The position numbers were made by a program, and so were the translations under genes. From Glandiceps talaboti (Eukaryota; Hemichordata; Enteropneusta; Spengelidae), in NCBI RefSeq assembly GCF_964340395.1, contig NC_135567.1, forward strand, positions 9,634,484-9,656,983: a stretch of DNA of 22,500 bases. The letters are read 5' to 3'. Shown here piece by piece: positions 16,568 through 22,500 of this stretch. Position 1 is the first letter of the stretch. Every line of letters begins with the position of its first letter. The notes under the pieces are model-generated. The model did no database searches. It was not told where the DNA came from and saw nothing but the letters and a program-made list of their open reading frames with translations.

Positions 16568-18644
16568 GGTTACAGGTCGTTTCGCCCCATAACCAGTTCG
16601 CCCCATTGCCAGTTCGCACCTACTAATTAGTCGTTCCGCCCCAGCGGTTTGGTCGTTTCGCCCCATAGGTTTGGCCGTTTCTCCCCATGTGGTAAGCAAT
16701 GGTTATGGGTTAGAATACGCAGTTTTGAGACAGTGCTTTCCCACGATCGAAACATTACGGCCACATTCGTTAAACAAATTACGGTATTTTTTCAGTTTAC
16801 TCCGTAGTATCTCCTGTTACTAAACCAAGTAATGGTGAAAACCACTGACACGTGCCGTGTTTATAGGTCAACTTGAAGTTGAAGTAGAACCTTAGTCCAT
16901 GAGTACCGACGATCATTCCGACTTTTTTGCAATTTTCATTACATGTACATGTAACTTGTCTTTTAATTTCATGATGTCGCCCTATTCTGAAGCAAGTTTG
17001 CTTGAAGTTTTACCGCGATCTGGTCGATTGATACACAACCTCGCATCAAAACCATGTACAACCCGTTTACGTTTCAAGGCGAATGGGTAGAGAGAACTTG
17101 TTCACTTTATCTGATAGATGCGTTGCCGACCACTACGCTTCAGAGATTGTTTTCTTGTATGTGTACTATATCCACGCATTTTTTGTAACAATATTTCTCA
17201 TCATAACAAACAAATCTATTACTGTCGATCATAATTCTCGATTGCTATTTCAAATGAGTCATTAATAAGGTGGTCTTTCGTACTAATTCACGGAAACTAA
17301 CGAAATGCAAACGTTGGTCACTCCACTACACATGCTACATAAGCCTGACAAGAGACATCGTACTAAGATATGATAAACAGGGTTTTGCCGTCATCACGCG
17401 GATCTATTATCGGCGAAGAATATAGAACAGAAACGTAAGTGCACCTTTGTCACATATTGTACTGGCCCATTACACTGTACAATATCTTACCCACAACTCT
17501 CTCTGATTGGTATGCTTGGAGGTTCCTTATTTTATAACACTTTCAATAATCTATAATTTTCAACATTTTAAGCATAGTAATTAAGTTTAATTAATATGTA
17601 GCAAAAGAACGCTTAGGAATCAAAAATAAAGTTCTAAATTTTGTACACAATTGAACTAACAACTAAATTAAGCATGTGCTGTGAATAAAACACTTTTCAC
17701 TGTCAAAGTGTCAATAACTTGGGTAGTCAGTGTGTATGATGAGTTTTAGTATGTAAATTTCTTTTGTCATACCTATTCAAATAAATCTATATCTTTGGCA
17801 AAGTCATAACAGGTGCATATATTTTCCTTATAGTCGCAAATATTCTTCATGTCTTTCAAGAAAATCTGCTGACAAATTCCTAAAATTGCTACTCCTTCTA
17901 CAATAAATCACTGATACCAGAACCGATGAAAATGGGTATTCAGAAACTCATCAGTAGCAATTCTACGCTTGCAAAATGGAAAAAATGTTTATACAAAACC
18001 CTATACACTGGTGAGATTTGTCTGACTTCAAGGACGTTCAGTGTAGTCGCATTCAAAATGTTCACACTATAAAGTGTCTATGGTCAAAGTATAGATACAT
18101 TGGTGAGAATGTAGTTTAGTGAGACTGGTCAATTTGTTTGCGTTTATTATGTACTTATACTATTTCTTTTCCAATTTCTATGCCCAGATTTTTTTCTTTC
18201 AAAATTTACGTTGTTACATGTAGCGACCCGTGACTGATTTTTCAGATTTATGATTACAGATTAGGGTGTGTTAGGCCCGGGATTTATTAGGACGGTGGCA
18301 GTTTTGATTTTTGTTTAATGTGCGAATAATTAGCCAAGCGACTTGGAGAAGTCATAGATAAAGGATACATATGTATCCTTTATCTATGGAGAAGTCTACG
18401 TTTACACCACAGACAATGAAAAAAAAACAGATTAGAAACTCCTATTGTTTGATGTGTTAATCGGTGGTCTACCAGTTCGATCATTACCCCTTGATGTTGT
18501 ACGGTGGAAGCGACTCTTGCGTCACAACGTTATACTTTTTTTGTCGAAACGAAACGAAACGACCAAACCGCTGGGGCGAAACGACTAAGTAGGTGCGAAC
18601 TGGCAATGGGGCGAACTGGTTATGGGGCGAAACGACCAGACACC
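16568..18644. mobile_element. 2.08-kb non-autonomous TIR element
   Basis: Left end 16568-16660 and right end 18555-18644 are inverted copies of about 90 bp, near-identical apart from bases 4-7, a 3-nt indel and one substitution. Both contain sub-repeats of TCGTTTCGCCCCAT. The ends start GGT and are bracketed by CGTAGAAC duplications. An 8-bp duplication fits hAT, P or Merlin-type transposases, but the terminal bases are not a clear match to any, so the superfamily is open. The 1.9-kb interior has no frame longer than about 63 codons and no transposase motif I recognise. Alternatively these are two separate short inserts, though the exact flanking duplication argues against it. Confidence 0.65.
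18345..18396. repeat. 34-bp perfect palindrome between 9-bp direct repeats
   Basis: The palindrome at 18354-18387 (centre ACATATGT) is perfect over 17+17 bases. GGAGAAGTC occurs at 18345-18353 and again at 18388-18396, exactly at its edges. This looks like a tiny insertion with a target duplication, or a remnant of a hairpin element, inside the 2.08-kb element. Confidence 0.75.
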
Positions 18645-18652
18645 CGTAGAAC
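18645..18652. repeat. 8-bp target-site duplication (CGTAGAAC), right
   Basis: Second copy of the sequence at 16560-16567. Confidence 0.65.
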
Positions 18653-18675
18653 AACCAGAGTATATACCGGGTATT

Positions 18676-18725
18676 CCATGGTATAATCATGGAAGTATAA
18701 CCCACTTATACTTCCATGGTATAAT
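18676..18725. repeat. Short hairpin with duplicated flank
   Basis: Arms CATGGAAGTATA 18688-18699 and complement 18707-18718 with a 7-nt loop. CCATGGTATAAT is repeated directly at 18676-18687 and 18714-18725. Confidence 0.65.
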
Positions 18726-18884
18726 TATAGTGATTGCCTTTGCGTTTATTTATTCAGAAGACTATGTTATATACAGTTGGTAAGTGAATAATGAATGTAA
18801 ATGTTAAATGTAATGGTGTGGACGAGAAACTGGGTAAATACATCAGATCTAGATACTCCACATCAAGAATATACTTGCATTGTA

Positions 18885-19245
18885 AGGCCAAAAAAAATAT
18901 CTGGTTCTAGTCAGGGTAATTTTTCTAAAGTGGTACGACGACGCGAATTTTTTTTTTCCGAATTTTTTTTTTTTTTTTTGCAAATTAGTAAATACACATT
19001 TTTTTGACACTTTACATACTCTGTTCTATCATATTTATCTCTTCAAACATTCCTTTTTCTTCGAAGCAGTTTAGGCTTTGTATTAAGCAGTCTTGGCATG
19101 TAGGGTAGATTTCAGCTGCTTGTTCTCCTGATATGAGGAATAAATAAGGAACGGGAAAGCAAAAATTATCATAAAAAAAGGATCGACGCGAGGGTATTCA
19201 GGGCACGCGCGCGCTGACCAGAACCAGATATATTTTTTTGGGCCT
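18885..19245. mobile_element. MITE with about 30-bp inverted ends
   Basis: 361 bp. Left end 18885-18914 and right end 19214-19245 are inverted copies sharing AGGCC, an A-run and ATCTGGTTCT. The interior has long T and A runs and a CGACGCG stretch on both sides. No frame of interest. A target duplication is not clear. Confidence 0.7.
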
Positions 19246-19593
19246 AATCACAAACCTGGCTTCCATTGTTCTATTTGTTAGTCAGAAGATAGAGTGTACA
19301 AAGAACTCAGTTGTCTGTTGTTGTTGTTGTGTCTATCACTCCAACAGAGTGAGTTATATTTATAGATATTTATAAATACATTCATTTCCCACAAGACAGG
19401 AAGTACAAAACAGCTAGTTGAAAGTAAACATCTCTCAAATATGAAATTCATTGATTTGAGCGAGAGTCTAGAAAATGAATTTAGTTTAAATTCCGTGCCA
19501 GATTATCCAAATGAAATGATTTAAAAGCGTGACTTGAATCTATACAACACAGTCTGCATTATGTGTTCCACTACTTAGGCATAACAAATTGCG
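19246..19593. other. No gene recognised
   Basis: AT-rich spacer with a TGT trinucleotide run near 19317-19330. A 27-codon frame starts at ATG 19441; it has no recognisable feature. Confidence 0.4.
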
Positions 19594-19935
19594 TAGTTCC
19601 GATTACATTCAATTTTAAAATAGGTGGGGTAGGTAGATTTTTTATTTTATTGTCTTATATATTTTTTTCATGTGTGAGTGTCTAGTTTAGGTTTTCCACT
19701 GTTTTCCAAATGGTCTCTGTGTTGTTTATTTCTTCCTATCAGATGTACAGCCATTACAGATTGGAAGAATTAGTTTTATATATAGTCTTTTTTAAGTTGA
19801 TTTCAGTTTCCGCACCCACTATTTCTTGCGAGACTTCACGATTTTCGCGATTTTATTATTATTTTGTCGAAAACGTGAAGAAAAAAAGTTTAGAGTCGGC
19901 GTGAAAAACTAGGTGGGGTCGGGTAACCAGAACCA
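19594..19935 (+). mobile_element. TIR repeat family, copy C
   Basis: About 342 bp in the same orientation as copy A. It starts TAGTTCCGATTAC and ends GGTAACCAGAACCA, with shared internal blocks such as CATTACAGATTGGAAGAA. The three copies differ by many substitutions and small indels, so the family is not young. Confidence 0.8.
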
Positions 19936-20128
19936 AACAACTTTTCTTGTTTGACCTCACCATGTAACCTTCTTCATGAATTTTTTGCCATTAAACTATC
20001 TAAGAAGCAACAAATATGATCTTATTTTTGGGTTGAAGCAGTTTAAAAAAGAAGAAAGGATTCATAAATAACAAAAAAAAACACCCTACCTACCTACCCT
20101 ATTTTCTGAAGTCGGGTTATCATTAACA

Positions 20129-20315
20129 AACAAACAAACAAGGACACAAAGAAATGAAAATCATACAAACAAACAAACAAATGAATGAATGAACAGAATC
20201 AATCAATCAATAAATCATTCAAACAAAGAAACAAACAAACAAACAAACAAACAAACCAGCAAACAACAATTGTTTTATTTATGCACATTTATTTATTTAT
20301 GTATGTATGTATGTA

Positions 20316-20361
<46 letters not shown>
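20129..20361. repeat. Cluster of simple repeats: CAAA, GAAT, ATCA, TATG, GT
   Basis: Adjacent short arrays ending in TATG units and about 20 GT units (20322-20361). Some non-repeat sequence lies between them. Confidence 0.9.
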
Positions 20362-20363
<2 letters not shown>

Positions 20364-21185
20364 GTTACATACAATTTTGATATGAAGATATATTTACAAT
20401 TTTAAAACTAGAATGTAACGATTTTGACATGAAAGTATATTTACAGTCTTGAACAAGAAAAAGATTCATCGAGCTATGGCCAAACGTATCGATATAATGG
20501 CTCCTATTGTCTTTTAGCCAAGCACTTTAGCAAAACCAACACACAATTATAACTACAAAAGAGTACGTTCCAATCAAGTACAAAGACACGTGAATAACAA
20601 AAGAATACAATTGAACAAAACAATGGAAAAAGCTTTCAGTAGCGAGAACAATAAGTGCCTAAAAACCTAATCTCCGGTGATGTTATTATAGCTTTTGTTA
20701 GTGATAATGTCAAGTTCAAGTTAGAGTGCTGGGCTTGAAACAAAGGGAACCATTGGATGAGCTTTCAACTCTAGAGACATCGGATGTTTGAAACGTCTCA
20801 TGACACCGGATGCAGATTTAGAATAAGAATTGTGTTGTGATTTTAAGATGCTTTGCATATCGAGAAACGCCCCTTTTCTGGGCTATAAGATAGGATAACT
20901 ATTGTAACTAGATATAGAGAGATATGGGTGGAGAGATGGATGGTAGCTTGGGGTTTGTTGGGTAGATTTTAAATCTCCCGAGATCTGTATTGAAGTGGTG
21001 ATCCAGCCGGTGTCAGCTAATAAATCATCTTGAAGTTTTATTCTGGTCGTGTCCCTATACAGTGATTTCGTGTGTACCTCTTGCTGAGTGTAATTCCCTA
21101 ATATATGTTGATCGGTAATTCTATTTGACATATCGAAAAGAGATTCCTAGATTGTCAATAAGTAGATTTTATCGATTTTCAACAG
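20362..21185. other. No gene recognised
   Basis: AT-rich sequence. An 82-codon minus-strand frame at 20883-21131 has an NYT glycosylation-type triplet but no helix or splice donor, so I do not call it. Confidence 0.4.
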
Positions 21186-21311
21186 TATGTATGTATGTAT
21201 GTATGTATGTATGTATGTATGTATGTATGTATGCGTGTATGCGTGTATGCGTGTATGCATGTATGCATGTATGCATGTATGTATGTATGTATGTATGTAT
21301 GTATGTATGTA

Positions 21312-21342
<31 letters not shown>

Positions 21343-21365
21343 ATGTATGTATGTATGTATGTATG
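21186..21365. repeat. TATG tetranucleotide microsatellite
   Basis: TATG units interrupted by TGCG, TGCA and GTGT blocks. Frames through it are repeat translation. Confidence 0.95.
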
Positions 21366-21783
21366 TGATATGTCTGCACTTTACTTCATTTGATAAGTGT
21401 ACATTGTAACTATATATTTGTGTAGGACTAGATTAGTCATGGTCCTCAAAAGGAATATTTTGCTCTTCTTTTTTTGTTTTTCATTCTTTTAGTATTAGTG
21501 TAATTATTAGCTGGAAGTAATATTGTTAGAAATTGTAGCTTATTGCCTTATTTGCTTTTCCTCGTCTTATTTTGTTTCTGTTGTGTACCCTTTTGTAACA
21601 TTTTCTGGTGAAATGAATTCTAAAAAAGTACTACGGAGTGTGAAGGACGTAACAAAGAGCACGTTCACTTCGTTGTAAGTTATTCATCGGCACAGCAAGG
21701 CTGTTGCAAAAGTTAAGTTGTACTAACACCCTCTGATCTATTTTTTTTAAGTTTTTATTTTTTTTAGCAACTGTCATTAAATT
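21366..21783. other. No gene recognised
   Basis: AT-rich sequence next to the broken end of a LINE. No polyA tail or 3' untranslated sequence of that LINE is identifiable. Confidence 0.4.
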
Positions 21784-22256
21784 TTACATCATAATCTTCA
21801 AGTTTTGGTTAGACAAACAAGAATTAAGAGTTATACCACGATAATTATTTAAATCTCTGGGGTCCCCACTTTTAAATATTGGAATTATTATCCCTTTCCT
21901 CCATTCATCTGGGATTTTATTTTGTTCAGCGAATGTCGTGAAAAGAATGGCTAATGATCTTATCAAATTATGACCACCATGCTTTAACAACTCATTGGGA
22001 ATGTCGTCTGTCCCACAAGCTTTCCCGTTTTGACAAGAACTAATTGCCTTTGTAACATCTTCATGTGTTATTTCAATATTATCAATTACTGGAAGGCTAT
22101 CATCACAATTATGAACTCTGTCAAAATCTCTAATTAAGTGTAACTCTTGTAAGATTTGTTCATGAAAAGAGTTTCTAACATCTGTACTCTCCTCTAATGC
22201 AACATTCATTTTTCCTAATGTATTCCAGTAGTGTCTCAAGTTATAAATTTCTGTAA
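21784..22256 (-). pseudogene. LINE reverse transcriptase, N-terminal fragment
   Basis: Reads leftward. A linker with NLRHYWNTLGKMN is followed by the start of an RT domain: ISSCQNGKACGTDDIPNELL, then EWRKGIIIPIFKSGD and NNYRGITL. The frame breaks after LNSCLS, near 21808, and stops at 21784, so the catalytic palm (FADD-type motif) is missing. The NYRGITL and IIPIFKSGD wording suggests RTE- or CR1-like non-LTR retrotransposons rather than L1 or Jockey; that is by eye. A LINE fragment lacking its 3' half cannot come from ordinary 5' truncation alone, so a later deletion or insertion is implied. Confidence 0.85.
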
Positions 22257-22500
22257 ATTGTTAGTAACCTGGTCAGAGATTAAAAAATAATCGATCACTG
22301 ACTGCTGATGATTTCTAAACCATGTAAAAGTTCCTTTTGCACAAGGCAAGGTGTTTACTATAGTCAAATCAGAATCTTCACAGAATTCAATAAGCATTTT
22401 TCCATTATCATTTTTCACCTTATCTCCATTTGCGATTTTTTCTCCTATTTTTCCATTAAAATCTCCCATAATGATAATATTATCCATTCCTTGATTTTCA
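22236..22500 (-). pseudogene. LINE endonuclease, partial, runs off the right edge
   Basis: The frame is open to the right edge and contains MGDFNGKIG, then GTFTWFRN and SVIDYFLIS, the GDFN and S-x-x-D-Y blocks of the apurinic-type endonuclease that nicks target DNA for a LINE. It stops at TGA 22236-22238, before the usual SDH motif, and overlaps the RT-side frame in another phase. The missing SDH region and most of the usual linker indicate an internal deletion with frame change. One element, transcribed leftward, explains both pieces. Confidence 0.85.

Noticed and set aside
16899-17090. 63-codon frame inside the 2.08-kb TIR element
   Set aside because: No transposase motif; length is expected by chance in this base composition.
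19441-19524. 27-codon frame starting at 19441
   Set aside because: Too short, with no recognisable feature or splice site.
20883-21131. Minus-strand frame that could be an opsin N-terminus
   Set aside because: It has an NYT triplet but no hydrophobic TM1 start, and no GT donor at a fitting place.

Overview
The window is eukaryotic genomic DNA, AT-rich and dominated by transposable elements and microsatellites. It has spliced exons with GT/AG boundaries, a tRNA-derived SINE, an LTR retrotransposon, fold-back elements, a Penelope-like fragment and a LINE fragment. Together with part of an opsin gene that looks closest to the neuropsin (OPN5) group, this suggests a marine invertebrate, perhaps a deuterostome or lophotrochozoan. 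The species cannot be fixed from the sequence alone.

Left part (344-7697): a complete Ty3/gypsy-type LTR retrotransposon of 7,346 bp. It has 323-bp LTRs that differ at one base, a 4-bp TAAT target duplication, a tRNA-Lys-type primer site, a polypurine tract and two intact open frames. Gag (1186-2751) has an N-terminal RRM-like domain, a capsid region resembling vertebrate PNMA proteins, and a CCHC knuckle. Pol (protease, RT, RNase H, integrase) lies in the -1 frame. A canonical T TTA AAC slippery site at 2712-2718, with a 6-nt spacer and a stem-loop, explains how Pol is made.

Middle part (7700-13230): two exons of an opsin on the minus strand (13065-13228, TM1-TM2; 9024-9150, ECL1-TM3) join in phase across a 3.9-kb intron. 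That intron holds a SINE copy, CAGA-type microsatellites and two large inverted-repeat elements set inside the microsatellite. One of these, at 11099-12437, has arms made of 20-bp tandem repeats and carries a decayed Penelope-like reverse transcriptase. The first exon of the opsin and everything after TM3 are not in the window, or were not recognised. The retrotransposon lies downstream of the TM3 exon and antisense to the gene.

Right part (13230-22500): no recognisable host exon. It is a mosaic of non-autonomous elements: three copies of a roughly 340-bp TIR repeat; a fold-back element with arms of 14-17-bp tandem repeats (14680-15297); hairpin MITEs; a 2.08-kb element with about 90-bp inverted ends and an 8-bp target duplication (16568-18644); microsatellites; and at the right edge a broken LINE (endonuclease and start of RT, minus strand).

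The observations most worth following are the RRM/PNMA-like Gag with its frameshift signal in an apparently young element, the opsin whose DRY-type motif reads LRY, and the tandem-repeat-armed fold-back elements, one of them carrying a Penelope-like fragment.
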